This document shows positions 28,697 through 39,250 of a stretch of 64,000 bases of DNA, one piece after another; the stretch's first letter is position 1; the number at the start of each line of letters is the position of its first letter. The translations under genes were made by a program, and so were the position numbers. Source of the DNA: Bacillus sp. T3 (GTDB lineage Bacteria > Bacillota > Bacilli > Bacillales > Cytobacillaceae); contig NZ_CP137761.1 of NCBI RefSeq assembly GCF_033449965.1, positions 3,348,001 through 3,412,000 on the forward strand, read 5' to 3'. The notes under the pieces were generated by a model. The model was not told where the DNA came from, searched no databases, and saw nothing but the letters and a program-made list of their open reading frames with translations.

Positions 28697-29540
28697 CTAC
28701 CTTCCCCTATTATCCAATGCCCCTAACACATCCAAAAGGAGATTTTGGAGAACAAACATCCTGTATTCGGATGATCCTTCAATATCATTAAGAATTGGGC
28801 CGGGCATGTCGGTGGCTAAAGCACTTTGGATACGCTCCTCTACGGAAATTTCATGGTTATTTAGCGTATCCTCCATTTTTTTTGAACGAAATGGGAACGG
28901 GCAAAGACCGCTGATAGCCACCCGTATCTCTCCATCCACTTTTAAAGCGGCGATCGTTATTAACGGGTAACCTGTTTCCCATTGCTGCCGCCGTTTGATG
29001 CTGATAAAAGGGGCATGGATAAATCGAGTATGAGTGGCCACCTGAATCAGTATCTCACCTTTTTCCAATTGGAGGCGCTCGTGGAAGATTTCATTAATCT
29101 GTTTTACCTTTATACCATCCAGGACCAATAATCACCATTTGACTATTTGCCAATAATAAGGGGAGAACGGCCTCCCGGTAGAAAATTTGCCCGCAAACAT
29201 TACCACCTAGGGTGATTTTTTCACGGGCAGTATGGTCCGCAATTTCACTCGAGGTTTTTATCAACAATGGAAATAAATTAGCTTCTTCAATTTCCGTCAG
29301 GGTTAAATTTGCGCCTAATACTAGATACCCCTGTTCAACCTTCATTACTTTTCCTTCTGAAATGTCTTTTAAATCAATTGCTGCTTCTGTATAAACTTGG
29401 TTCAACCTTCCAAGGGTGATTAATTCTGTTGCACCAGAGATATACATTGGAATTTTCCCGTTCTGGTCAGAATGTTGAAAACGCGTTACGGCTTCCCTCA
29501 GCGTTTTCGGGCGGTAATACTCAAACTCAAAGGGCAACAT
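28697..29540 (-). CDS. Molybdenum hydroxylase FAD-binding subunit (apparent frameshift)
   Basis: About 280 residues once two frames are joined. ATG 29540 shares a base with the stop of the large subunit (TAATG), with GGTAGGG upstream. It begins MLPFEFEYYRPKTLREAV, has the FAD motifs ISGATELITLGRL and TLGGNVCGQIFYREAVLPLL, and then meets a stop after IIGPG. The other frame continues DGIKVKQINEIFHERLQLEK to 28697. The break lies in a CCAGG at 29119-29123 with one extra base. Expected role: oxidising the FeS subunit and passing electrons on to an acceptor. Confidence 0.84.
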
Positions 29541-31857
29541 TATACTTTCCCTACCTTTGTCTTCCAAATTAGCTCAGGAGTTAACGGAAGGTGATGAAGT
29601 GAAATATTCGCCGCTAGAGACAGAGCGTTTCCTAACGCACCAGGCATTCCGAGGAGACCCAGTTCACCAACCCCGCGCGCCCCGTAGGCTGCCTGCAAGT
29701 CAGGAGTATAGACAAAATCAACAAGATATTCAGGGTTTTCTCCATAACGGATTGGTCGATAGGTTCGCAGTTGCGCGTTAAGGACTCTGCCAAGATCATC
29801 ATAGTAAAAGGTTTCTCTCCCCGCAAAGGATAACCCCATACTCATCGCTCCCATCACCTGTCCCAATGCAGCTTTTTTATTTAACACAGTCCCAATATCA
29901 ACAACACAAGCCGCTTTGATTAATCGATAGGTTAAGTCACGTCGATCAAATTCCACTTCCACACCATAAGCAGCTACCGTCCATTCTGGTCCAGGTTTTC
30001 CCTCCCCTGTCTCGGGATCCAGGTGGGTAAGATGACGAAGAATAAAATTTCCCCTTCCGATAATTTGACCGCCAATCGCATTGCCATTCGGATATTGGTA
30101 GCCATAACAAATATCTTTAAAATCAACACCTGTTCTCGGATCGTCCCTTAAAAATACCCTGCTGTGTGCCGCTTCCAAATCTTCAGTTGGAGCCCTGAGA
30201 ACGATAGAGGCAATATTTTTTAATTGGGCAATGACGTCTTCTGCAGCCTCTAATAGCGCCCTACCTGCCATATAGACTCCCCTACTTGCGACAGTCTTCC
30301 AATGCTCTGGTGTAGTTTGAGTATCGACAACCATCCGAACATAGATTTTGTCCACATCCATTTTCAACTTTTCAGCAAGTATTTGAGCAAGAACTGTTTT
30401 CGTCCCAGTGCCAATCTCTACAACACCTGACATTACATTTATGCTTCCATCACGGTTAAATGTCAGAATCACACCAGAAGGGGCATTTGAATCAATCGTT
30501 GATGTTTTCCAGCTGCAACTGATTCCTTTTACCCTGACAAGCCGCTTACTAATCTCCTTAACTTGCCCCTCCTCCCACCGTATTAATTTTTGCAATTTCT
30601 TAATACATTCCTGCAAATTACCCACGTTACTTTGGTTAAGTGGTACTCTTGTGGGAGTCGAATCGCCTGTTTTAATTGCATTTCGAAAGCGCAATTCCAA
30701 TGGGTCCAAATCCAGTTTCTTTGCCAATAAATCCAGGTTTCGCTCTACAGCAAATGAGAGTTCGGAATGACTAAAACCGCGAAATGGAGCTGCGTAAGTA
30801 TGATTGGTATACATACAGTAAGAATCACACCAGACATTGTCAACCCTATATGGGCCCGTGCAATCCACTGCTCCTGCTCGCGTCAGGTCAATCGCTTTAT
30901 CAGAATATGCTCCACCATCCCACAAATACTGAATCTCCATTGCTTTAATCATTCCATGTTGATCTGCACCGATTTTGATTTTTGCGTCCAAGCCTATATG
31001 ACAAGGGGACATGATGATATCCTGCTCCCGACTATTGAATACCTCAACTGGCAGTCCCCCGACAGCCTTTGAGCTTAAATATGCCAGGATTTCCAGTTGG
31101 ACGGAAGCCTTCCCCCGTAAGCACCACCAACGAGCGGCGTTTCAACTACAATTTTTCCGATATCTTCATTAAAATATTGCGCAATTAATTGCTTCACCAT
31201 AAAAGGGGACTGTGAAGATGTCACTATTTTAATAGATCCATCCGCTGTAATTTCAGCGGTGGAACTTCTCGTTTCCATTGCAACATGATCTGATGGTGCT
31301 AACGAATATTTGGCCTCCACAGTAGTGAAGCTCTCCCGCCAGCCTTTTTCCATATCACCTTTGCGTATTTTTACATGATGTGCAATATTTGTTTCTGGAA
31401 CCGGATAGACATCTTTTTCCCTGTTATAATCACCTAAGCGCTCATGAACTAAAGGAGAGTTGTTTTGAAAAGCCTGTGTCGGGGTATGTATCACTGGTAG
31501 TAATTCATACTGAATCTTAATCAAGCCAACCGCTAGATCTCCTTGGAAGGGTGTATCTGCAACCACAAGCACAACAGCTTCTCCATGATACCTTACCTTA
31601 CTGACTGCTAATGGAGGGCGGTCTTGCATTGATTCACCGGTTAATGGCAAATTTTCTCCTGTTAGGATGGCTCGGACCCCTGTTACTTGCATTGCATCTT
31701 TCGTATCAATACTGACGATTCGGGCGTGCGCATAAGGACTGATTACCAACCTTCCGTACAATTTTTTCGGTATGTGGTAATCATGAGTGTATTGTGCCTG
31801 CCCCGTCACTTTGTCCTGTGCCTCTTTACGAACAACACTTTTCCCGATAACCTCCAT
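29540..31857 (-). CDS. Molybdenum hydroxylase large subunit (xanthine/CO dehydrogenase family, apparent frameshift)
   Basis: About 772 residues when joined. ATG 31857 follows GGGGGTGG. The first frame ends after TPLVGGAYGG, and the other continues KASVQLEILAYLSSKAVGG, then IIMSPCHIG, TYAAPFRGFSHSELSFAVE, VVEIGTGTKTVLAQI and ARGVGELGLLGMPGALGNA (catalytic Glu loop near the end). The break is in a G/A run at about 31108-31116, one base short, and is not a CCWGG site. The family hydroxylates purines, aldehydes or CO. The APFRGF loop lacks the selanyl-cysteine motif of true CO dehydrogenase, so substrate is unknown. No XdhC-type maturation gene is nearby. Confidence 0.82.
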
Positions 31858-32128
31858 ATCCACCCCCTGCAATCTTTATTATTTCGATAATTGGCATAAT
31901 TCTCTAACCCCAAGCTCATCTCTATGTATATTCAGGACTTTTATAATAATTGAGTTTAAAATTTATTAAGAAGCTCTTAAATCACGCTTCTAAATAATGA
32001 ATCTATATTGAAGTAGATTTTTCTGGAACTAAAACTATTTTTTTAATAGTTGAATTATTAGGTGTTGGCAACAGAATTTCTTGGTAAAATAAATACAACC
32101 TGTTTACTAATGAAAGGAATGAAGACTT

Positions 32129-32887
32129 TTGACTAATATCGTAATTTGTGGCAGCTCAGGTAAAATGGGAAAAGTGATTCATAATATCATTTCTACCAGA
32201 GATGATTGTAAAGTTGTGGCGGGAATTGACAAGTATACAGAAGGTTCCACTAGTTTTCCAGTGGTGTCGACTCCAAAACAGCTCTCTTCTCTTTCCGTTG
32301 AACCGGATGTGATTATTGATTTTTCTCACCCATCCGTTCTTGATGAATTACTTGATTATTGCCTCACCAACAGAGTGGCTCTCGTCATTGCGACAACTGG
32401 ATATAACCAGGAAGAAGTTCAGAAGATCCATACAGCTTCAAAAGAAATTCCCCTATTCTTCACGGCAAATATGTCGATTGGGGTAAATTTGATTGCTGAA
32501 CTAGCTAAAAAAGCGGTTTCTGTACTAGGTGATCAGTTTGATATCGAAATCGTCGAAAAACACCATAACCAAAAGATCGATGCACCTTCAGGTACAGCAC
32601 TTATGCTAGCTGACGCGATAAACGAGGAATTAGATCCTCCATATTCTTATACATACGACCGACAAAGCGTTCGTGAAAAAAGAACAAAGAAAGAAATCGG
32701 TCTTCACGCTATTCGCGGGGGCACAATTGTGGGGGATCACGATATTATCTTTGCTGGCCGAGATGAAATCATCACGCTTTCCCATCATGCAGCCTCTAAA
32801 GAAGTATTTGCTGTTGGAGCAGTTAACGCAGCCGTGTTCTTAAAAGGAAAAGAAGCTGGATTATATAATATGAAAAATTTAATATAA
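32129..32887 (+). CDS. dapB: 4-hydroxy-tetrahydrodipicolinate reductase
   Basis: 252 residues, TTG start at 32129 after AAAGGAATG. The N-terminal NAD(P) motif is IVICGSSGKMGKVI. The family signature VEKHHNQKIDAPSGTALML covers the substrate-binding lysine and catalytic His-His. IRGGTIVGDHDIIFAG follows. It makes tetrahydrodipicolinate in lysine, diaminopimelate and spore dipicolinate synthesis. It stands alone, divergent from the molybdenum hydroxylase operon, with a terminator at 32914-32967. It is somewhat short compared with the usual 265-270 residues. Confidence 0.93.
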   Translation: MTNIVICGSSGKMGKVIHNIISTRDDCKVVAGIDKYTEGSTSFPVVSTPKQLSSLSVEPDVIIDFSHPSVLDELLDYCLTNRVALVIATTGYNQEEVQKIHTASKEIPLFFTANMSIGVNLIAELAKKAVSVLGDQFDIEIVEKHHNQKIDAPSGTALMLADAINEELDPPYSYTYDRQSVREKRTKKEIGLHAIRGGTIVGDHDIIFAGRDEIITLSHHAASKEVFAVGAVNAAVFLKGKEAGLYNMKNLI

Positions 32888-32913
32888 TTTTAAAATTATT
32901 GACCATAAAGTTA

Positions 32914-32967
32914 AAAGAGCCTAAATACGCAAGTACCCCATAGGAACTTGCATATTCTAGGCTCTTT
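32914..32967 (+). terminator. Two-part hairpin terminator of dapB
   Basis: Outer stem AAAGAGCCTA/TAGGCTCTTT (32914-32923 with 32958-32967) and an inner GCAAGT/ACTTGC stem. The convergent ligase gene ends shortly after, so it may serve both strands. Confidence 0.7.
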
Positions 32968-33072
32968 CTACGATATTAAAACACATGGTGTTGTCTTTAG
33001 TTTCCAATTCACATACAGAATGAACCAGTTTTTTGGGCTAACCGCCTCCTTTAATTATCGGAAATGAATAAA

Positions 33073-34665
33073 TTAGTTTACTCTCCGCCCCTGCGTCTGC
33101 CAATATTGATCGCGCAGGTTTCGTTTTAAGATTTTTCCAGGCGCCGCTTTTTGGAAGCTCGGTAACAAATTCAACAGATTTTGGCACCTTGTAGTTAGCC
33201 AGCTTTTGCTTTACATAAACGATGATTTCTTCCTCTGTCATACTGTTTTCATTTTTCAAAGCAACTACAGCCTTAATCGCTTCGCCCCACTTTTCATCTG
33301 GAACACCTATGACCGCACACTCCAGTACCTCCAGGAATTTGACTGATGGTCTGTTCCACTTCAACTGAGTAAACATTCTCTCCACCAGTAATGATCATAT
33401 CCTTGGCTCTATCAACAACATAAAAATAGTTATTTTTGTCACGATAGCCCAAGTCACCAGGTGTAATACCAGCCATCGCGGAGGGCATTGGCGGTTTCTT
33501 CAGGTAAATTCCAATAGCCCTTCATAATATTTGGTCCCTTTGCCACGAATTGCCCGACTTCACCAATTGCCGTTTCCCTGCCATCAGGAGCAACAACCTT
33601 CATTTCGATTCCAGAACCGGACGACCTGCTGCTGCCAGTCGATTAATTTTTTTTTCGCTTCCATCTAGGTTATGGTCTTGTTCATGAAGGAGAGTTAGAA
33701 TTGGAGCCGCTTCCGTCATACCGTAGGCTTGCCAAAATTGAACATTCTCCAGCTTGTCTAAGCCCTTCTGCAGAACACTGACCGACATTGGCGATGCTCC
33801 GTAAATAATCGTCCGCAACGAATTGACGTATGGTTTATCAAATTCCGGCATGTTCAAGAGCAAATTAATCATCGTTGGCACAAGCAACGATGAAGTTACC
33901 TTCGCCTCCTTAATGACCTCCAGCACCCCATTAGGTGTAAATGAGCGGACAAAGGTATGGGTCGCACCTAACATTGTAATGGAGAATGTTGCCGCTCCGT
34001 CTGCTAAATGGAACATTGGAGCAGCATGAAGATATACATCATTTTCCTTGAGGACGCTGTAAAATAAAATACTATGGTAGGCGTTCATCACAATGTTCTT
34101 GTGAGTGAGCATGACCCCCTTTGAGCGTCCAGGTCGTCCCACCCGTGTAATACAGTCCGGCAACGTCATCATCACTTATTCCCTCAATTGATAATGGCTG
34201 CTCAGGTTGCTGCTTCAACAATTCCTCATATAGAAGGGTATGGCTTTGAACATTCGGAATTAAAGGATCGTCTTCATCCGAAGTAAGAATGACATGGCGC
34301 AGCCCATTCACCTGTTGTTTAATCTCTGATAAAATCCCTAAAAATTCCGGATGAATATATAAAACTTCAACCCCAGCATCATTTAATATAAACGAAATCT
34401 CTTCGGCACTTAATCTAGTATTGATTGGGACGATAATCCCTCCAAGTGCTGTTGTCCCATACATAATTTCTAAATAACGAAATTCATTTAAAAGAAGGGC
34501 AGCAACCCGATCCCCTTTTTTAACACCAAGCTGAGAGAGTGAATGCTTAATCTTGGCAGTTCTTGCGGCGAATTGAGAATACGTAAATCGTTTGTCTCCA
34601 TCAATCATTGCAACTTTTTCCGGAAAAGTTCTTGCTGCATGAAGAAGCCCCTTCGAAATTAACAT
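33073..34665 (-). CDS. Acyl-CoA synthetase (AMP-forming), five apparent frameshifts
   Basis: Five successive frame changes hide one ANL-family ligase of about 530 residues. It starts at ATG 34665 (GGGAGAG site). Pieces in order: FPEKVAMIDGDKRFTYSQFA; the P-loop YYTGGTT then GRSKGVMLTHKN; WQAYGMTEAAPI; AAAGRPV; the hinge motif DLGYRDKNNYFYVVDRAKDM; IITGGENVYSVEVEQTI; VLECAVIGVPDEKWGEAI; NYKVPKSVEFV; and the catalytic-Lys tail LPKSGAGKILKRNLRDQYW, ending at 33073. Every break sits at a CCWGG (33137, 33331, 33457, 34129) or where one base is lost from it (33611). It would activate a fatty or aryl acid for the operon's beta-oxidation-like pathway. Last gene of that operon. Confidence 0.82.
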
Positions 34666-34771
34666 ATAATCTCTCCCTTATTTGTTAATAAAATGAAAAT
34701 CGCATCAATACAACAACACAATATTTATTAGGAATAATAGGAAAATAAACTTGATGGTCACGACCTAACAA

Positions 34772-35585
34772 TTAGGTGTACATCCCACCATTAATATTAA
34801 GCACCTGCCCATTTACATAATTCGATAATGGCGAGGCGAGATAAAAGATTCCTTCAGCGGCTTCTCTCATCGTTCCGGCCCGCTTTTGCGGAATTGATTG
34901 CTCGAACATCTTTCTGACCTTTTTCCGGAATTCCGACTGCCACCCCATCAACCGATTCTCCTTTTTCCTTGGACTGAGTTAAGCGCGTGTCAATCATCCC
35001 AAAAGCAACGGCATTACAATTCACATTGAATCCAGCCCATTCCTTCGCAACCGTTTTCGTGAGACCGATTAATCCTGCCTTTGCTGAAGCATAATTGGCT
35101 TGTCCTACATTCCCCATCACCCCGGCAACAGATGATACATTCACGATCTTTCGATAATGGACCCTGCCTACCTCGATATCCTGCTTACCAGCATCTCGAA
35201 GGTACGGTGCCGCTTCGCGAATCAATCGGAACGGAGCAACGAGGTGAATGTCGAGCATCTTCTGAAATTGCTCATCGGACATTTTATGAATTAAACTATC
35301 CCACGTATATCCAGCATTGTTGACTAAAATGTCTAGCTTTCCAAAAGCCGCAATCGTTTCATCGATCAGCCTTTTTGAAAAATGAACCTCCGTAACATCC
35401 CCGACAACGGAAATCGCTTCCCCACCTTTTGCCGTAATGGCTTGTAAAGTTTCCTCAGCAACATGATGATCCTTATCGGAAATGACCACCTTTGCTCCAT
35501 GCTCGACCATGATTTCAGCTAATGTCCGGCCGACACCTCGACCGGATCCTGTAATAATCGCAACTTGATTTTCCAGTAATTTCAT
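34772..35585 (-). CDS. SDR oxidoreductase, 3-hydroxyacyl-CoA/ACP dehydrogenase-like (apparent frameshift)
   Basis: About 271 residues from ATG 35585 (GGAGGG site). NAD(P) motif TGSGRGVGRTLAE, LVNNAGYTWDSLIHKM, catalytic Ser in VNVSSVAGVMG, and YASAKAGLIGLTKTVAKEW (Tyr and Lys). The frame is lost after GIPEK; the other frame gives VRKMFEQSIPQKRAGTMREA and ends NYVNGQVLNINGGMYT at 34772, a normal SDR C-terminus. The break is an extra base in a run of five T (34920-34924), not a CCWGG. FabG-like; it fits the hydroxyacyl oxidation or ketoacyl reduction step of this operon. Confidence 0.85.
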
Positions 35586-35604
35586 TAGATTCCCTCCATT
35601 CCGT

Positions 35605-36000
35605 TTATTCGTTATCATCCTTTACCACTTCAAAAATTCCTGATAACTTCACTTGCTCATCGCTTTTTACAACCAATTCACCTAACATCCTTGTTTCGCC
35701 AGCACATTCTATTTCCTCCGTAATTTGGCCTGTGATGGTTAGCTTTTCGCCAGGGTGAGTCATATGAACAAATCGAACCTTAAAATCTCGTAAATTTTGA
35801 CGTGGAAACCATTGTGTCAGTGCTTGCCCAGCAAATCCCATCACCAGCATTCCGTGCGAAATCACGTCATCCAGTCCCGCTTTTTTAGCAATGGGAACAA
35901 CGGTATGAATCGGATTAAAGTCACCCGACGCTCCAGCATAACGAACTAATTGGCTATGTGTAATCGGTGGTTTTTCCAATGGTTGAAGTCTTTTCATCAT
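35605..36000 (-). CDS. MaoC-like hot-dog dehydratase/hydratase
   Basis: 131 residues, with the MaoC hydratase-2 motif: YAGASGDFNPIHTVVPIAKK (Asp and His of the active site) followed by VISHGMLVMGFAGQALTQW. It adds water to or removes it from enoyl/hydroxyacyl thioesters. It pairs with the upstream MaoC-N-type gene, as in HadA/HadB two-subunit dehydratases. The start codon ATG 36000 lies behind GGAGCG; the gene ends 19 bp before the SDR start. Confidence 0.88.
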   Translation of the reverse strand: MMKRLQPLEKPPITHSQLVRYAGASGDFNPIHTVVPIAKKAGLDDVISHGMLVMGFAGQALTQWFPRQNLRDFKVRFVHMTHPGEKLTITGQITEEIECAGETRMLGELVVKSDEQVKLSGIFEVVKDDNE

Positions 36001-36027
36001 TTCGCTCCTTTTTAAAAGAATGATAGA

Positions 36028-36471
36028 TTACTGTCTTTCTATTACGACTGACCTGGAAATCAAGACTAATTCATCATGCTGATTTTTGTACTTCGTTTCA
36101 ATTGTAAATAGATTCATTTTTCGCTTTTCAATGGCCTCTGTGACCTTGCTGCTGCAATGAATCGTATCGCCCGCATAAATATCGCCTACATACGTATACT
36201 GCATTTCACCATGAAGTACTTTAAGGGGATTGATTTCAAGCGCCTCGATTAGTTGCTCAAAATCAGGACCCGCCCACATGTCGATTACGGTTGCAAACGT
36301 TGGGGGAATCGGAACATCGCGAAACCCGGCGCTTTTGGCAGCCTCAACACAGTAATAAATGCTGTTATCGTCGCCAATCGCTTGGACGAATTCCTTGATT
36401 TTTCCTCGTTCAACTGTGTAACAGTATGTCTCAAATTCGAGACCAATTTTATCGGAAACGTTCTTTAGCAT
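36028..36471 (-). CDS. MaoC N-terminal-domain (FAS1-like dehydratase) protein
   Basis: 147 residues from ATG 36471, chosen because GGAGTG precedes it; a longer frame from 36564 has an unlikely N-terminus. It reads VERGKIKEFVQAIGDDNSIY then PIPPTFATVIDMWAGPDFEQ and HGEMQYTYVGDIYAGDTIHC, typical of the MaoC_dehydrat_N domain. That domain forms the non-catalytic half of HadAB/HadBC-like hydratases. Its partner is the next gene. Confidence 0.87.
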   Translation of the reverse strand: MLKNVSDKIGLEFETYCYTVERGKIKEFVQAIGDDNSIYYCVEAAKSAGFRDVPIPPTFATVIDMWAGPDFEQLIEALEINPLKVLHGEMQYTYVGDIYAGDTIHCSSKVTEAIEKRKMNLFTIETKYKNQHDELVLISRSVVIERQ

Positions 36472-36590
36472 TTTTTTCACTCCTAAACGACAAATATGGT
36501 AGGAAAATTTTTTATCCCAGTAGTAAAAATCAATAGATAGAAGTTTCTTTTTATGAAGCTGCAACTAAGATTGATTTTCTAAAGACCTAT

Positions 36591-37776
36591 TTAATCTTTT
36601 TGGTAAACTGTCACAACACATGCTCCACCTAAGCCCAGGTTGTGCTGTAAGGCAGTCCTAGCACCTTCTACTTGTCGATCTCCTGCTTCACCGCGTAAAT
36701 GCCAAACGAGCTCAGTTGACTGTGCCAAACCAGTTGCCCCAAGTGGATGACCCTTGGACATTAAGCCTCCAGGATGGATTGATAACAAACCTACCGCCAT
36801 AAGTGTTGTCACCATCATTGATGAATTTCTCCGCTTCTCCTTTGCCACATAGGCCCAAGCCCTCGTAGGTAATGACCTCATTCGGAGTAAAGCAATCATG
36901 AAGTTCGATGACATCGATGGCTTCAGGTCCAAAGCCGGCCATTTCATAAGCTTGCTTGGCGGCCGTTGAAGTCATACCGCTGCCAACTAAATGCATGTAA
37001 TCCTCATGGCTATCAGGTTTATCTGTTGCCATTGCTTGGGCAATGATTTTCACCGAACGATTGATGTTGTGTTTTTTCGAAAATTGTTCGCTACACACAA
37101 TAACAGCTGCAGCCCCACAGGTTGGTGGACAGGCCATAAACCGTGTTAGACCTGGATAGACGGTAGGGGCATTCATGACTTCAGCCAAATCCATTCCCTT
37201 TGTAAATAAAGAATACGGATTATGAATGGCATGCTGCCGTGATTTCACAGCAACTTTCCCATAAATGTCAGGATTGGCACCTGATTTTTCTAGATATTCT
37301 AACCCAGCTGCTCCAAACACCTTCAATGCAAACGGACCATCTGGCATTTCGGGATTCAACTGGTGAAACCGGTCATTCATCCATTGGAATGGCGAGGTAC
37401 GATCAGCCCAATTTTCCCCTAATGCCCCCGGCTTCATTTCCTCAAACCCAAACGCTAATACACAATCAACTGCCCCTGATTCCACTGCCTGTCTTGCTAA
37501 AAATAAAGCAGTTGAGCCGGACGAGCAGTTATTGTTGACATTGATAATCGGAATTCCTGTCATTCCCACCTTATAAAGTGCGGTTTGCCCACAAGTGCTG
37601 TCCCCGTAAACATAGCTAGCATAGGCTTGCTCAACATCTGAGTACGAAATTCCCGCATCCTTCAGCGCACCATTGATGGCTTTTGCAGCCATGATTTCGT
37701 AAGGCTCATTCTTGCCAGGTTTTTCAAATTTGACCATACTAACACCAATGATATTTGCGTGCTTTGGCATTGTCAT
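36591..37776 (-). CDS. Thiolase / SCP-x-type lipid-transfer acyltransferase (apparent frameshift)
   Basis: About 395 residues when two frames are joined. It starts MTMPKHANIIGVSMVKFEKP. The active-site Cys is in NVNNNCSSGSTALFLA; ELHDCFTPNEVITYEGLGLC (Asp/His region) follows. The frame then breaks at FVINPS and continues GGLMSKGHPLGATGLAQSTE with the C-terminal NLGLGGACVVTVYQ. The break lies at a CCAGG (36769-36773), one extra base. SCP-x-type thiolases act on branched or sterol-like acyl-CoAs. It would cleave the 3-oxoacyl-CoA made by this operon. Confidence 0.87.
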
Positions 37777-37890
37777 TCCCCCTAGTGAAACGATTTTTTC
37801 TATTGAATGAATCTCCTCATACCATCACTAAACAATTTTTTAGCACAATATTAACTCTATGAAGCTTTTCCAGAAACTATCACTAGAAAT

Positions 37891-39054
37891 CTACTTACTT
37901 AGTACATCCTTGCTGATGATTTCTTTCATGATCTCGGATGTACCCCCATAGATTCGCTGCACTCTTGCATCTGTATAAAATCGAGAAATGGGGTACTCCT
38001 CCATATAACCGTAGCCGCCAAACAACTGTAGGCAGCCATCAACTACCCGACCTTGCGCTTCAGTAGTCGACAATTTTGCTACACTCGCATCGGCTGCACT
38101 CAAACGATTATCCGCCAATAACGCCATGCAATGATTCGTAAATACACGATTAACCTTTGTTTCGGTTACCATTTCGGCAATTTTGTGACGAATAACCTGG
38201 AACTGGTTCAGTGATTTACCGAAAGCTGTACGCTCCTGCAAATAGTTAATTGTGATTTCTAATGCACCTTCCATTGCTCCGCACGCTCCTACTGCGAGAA
38301 TCGTCCGTTCCCTAGGTAACTCTTTCATTAACGTAATAAACCCGCTATCAACTTCACCAATGATTTGGCTTGCTGGAACGACCACACTATCGAAAAATAG
38401 CTCTGACGTATCAGCTGAATGGAGCCCGATTTTATTCAAATTTTTCCCCTTAATGAACCCCTCACTTCCAGCTTCCACAATAAACAACGATGTTCCTTTC
38501 GAAGCCGAAACATCTAAATTTGTCCTTGCTGCCACAACCGCGAAGTCCAAGTGTTGGCCATTGGTAATAAAGGTCTTCGAGCCATTGATCACATACTCAC
38601 CGGTTGTTAGATTTTTGATTGCCGTCGTTTTGATTCCCTGCAAGTCACTACCTGCACCCGGCTCGGTCATCGCAATAGCACCCACCCATTCTCCCGAAGC
38701 CATTTTCGGTAAATATCGCTGCTTGTGGGCCTCGTTCCCAGAGTTGAGAATATAATGTGCTACAATATTGGAATGAACAGAGATATTTGTCGCAACAGAA
38801 TTAAATCCAAGCCGGCAGAACACATCGACAATACAGGCTGAAAATGGTAATGAGACTCCCAGTCCGCCATATTGCTCGGGAATATCAACACATAGGAAGC
38901 CGGCTTCACCAAGCTTTTTCCACAGCCATTTTGGAAGGATCCCATCCTTCTCCCATTTTGAGTAATAGGGTTCAATTTCCTTTTTGGCGAAGGCTTCAAT
39001 CGTTTTTTTAAACAATGTAATCTCTTCTTCAATCGCTAGTAGACTATAATTCAA
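37891..39054 (-). CDS. Acyl-CoA dehydrogenase
   Basis: 387 residues, a standard flavoprotein ACAD. Motifs: ALAMTEPGAGSDLQGIKTTA-like (here AIAMTEPGAGSDLQG), FITNGQHLDFAVVAA, GLHSADTSELFFDSVVVP, ERTAFGKSLNQFQVIRH, LQLFGGYGYMEEYPISRFYT (FAD/subunit contacts) and RVQRIYGGTSEIMKEII. The catalytic base is probably the Glu in YGGTSEIM. It is the first gene of the six-gene operon, about 39 bp downstream of a sigma-54 promoter. No electron-transfer flavoprotein gene is in the window. ATG 39054 has GGAGGG upstream. Confidence 0.92.
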   Translation of the reverse strand: MNYSLLAIEEEITLFKKTIEAFAKKEIEPYYSKWEKDGILPKWLWKKLGEAGFLCVDIPEQYGGLGVSLPFSACIVDVFCRLGFNSVATNISVHSNIVAHYILNSGNEAHKQRYLPKMASGEWVGAIAMTEPGAGSDLQGIKTTAIKNLTTGEYVINGSKTFITNGQHLDFAVVAARTNLDVSASKGTSLFIVEAGSEGFIKGKNLNKIGLHSADTSELFFDSVVVPASQIIGEVDSGFITLMKELPRERTILAVGACGAMEGALEITINYLQERTAFGKSLNQFQVIRHKIAEMVTETKVNRVFTNHCMALLADNRLSAADASVAKLSTTEAQGRVVDGCLQLFGGYGYMEEYPISRFYTDARVQRIYGGTSEIMKEIISKDVLSK

Positions 39055-39092
39055 TGCCGTTACCCTCCTTTTGATCCTCTACTTATATACAA

Positions 39093-39108
39093 TGCAAATC
39101 CCGTGCCA
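39093..39108 (-). promoter_or_regulatory. Sigma-54 (-24/-12) promoter
   Basis: On the minus strand TGGCACGGGATTTGCA matches the sigma-54 consensus: GG, exactly 10 nt, then GC. It points at the acyl-CoA dehydrogenase gene 39 bp away. The divergent gene encodes a sigma-54 activator, which makes a functional promoter likely. Confidence 0.9.
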
Positions 39109-39250
39109 TCTATAAAAAGAAAGCAGTTTACAGAAAAATATGTTAAGGTTAGTTTACGAAATATTGTAAATTGTCAGAAAAATATACACTCAATTGTTAA
39201 CGCTTACAAACTTTCTTAACCACAATATATTTAAAAGGAAGTGAATCGAT

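Noticed and set aside
29557..29781. Short plus-strand frames opposite the molybdenum hydroxylase genes
   Set aside because: Antisense shadows without ribosome sites.
33073..34665. Acyl-CoA ligase as a decayed pseudogene
   Set aside because: All five breaks lie at CCWGG motifs and every family motif is conserved between them; random decay would not be so selective.
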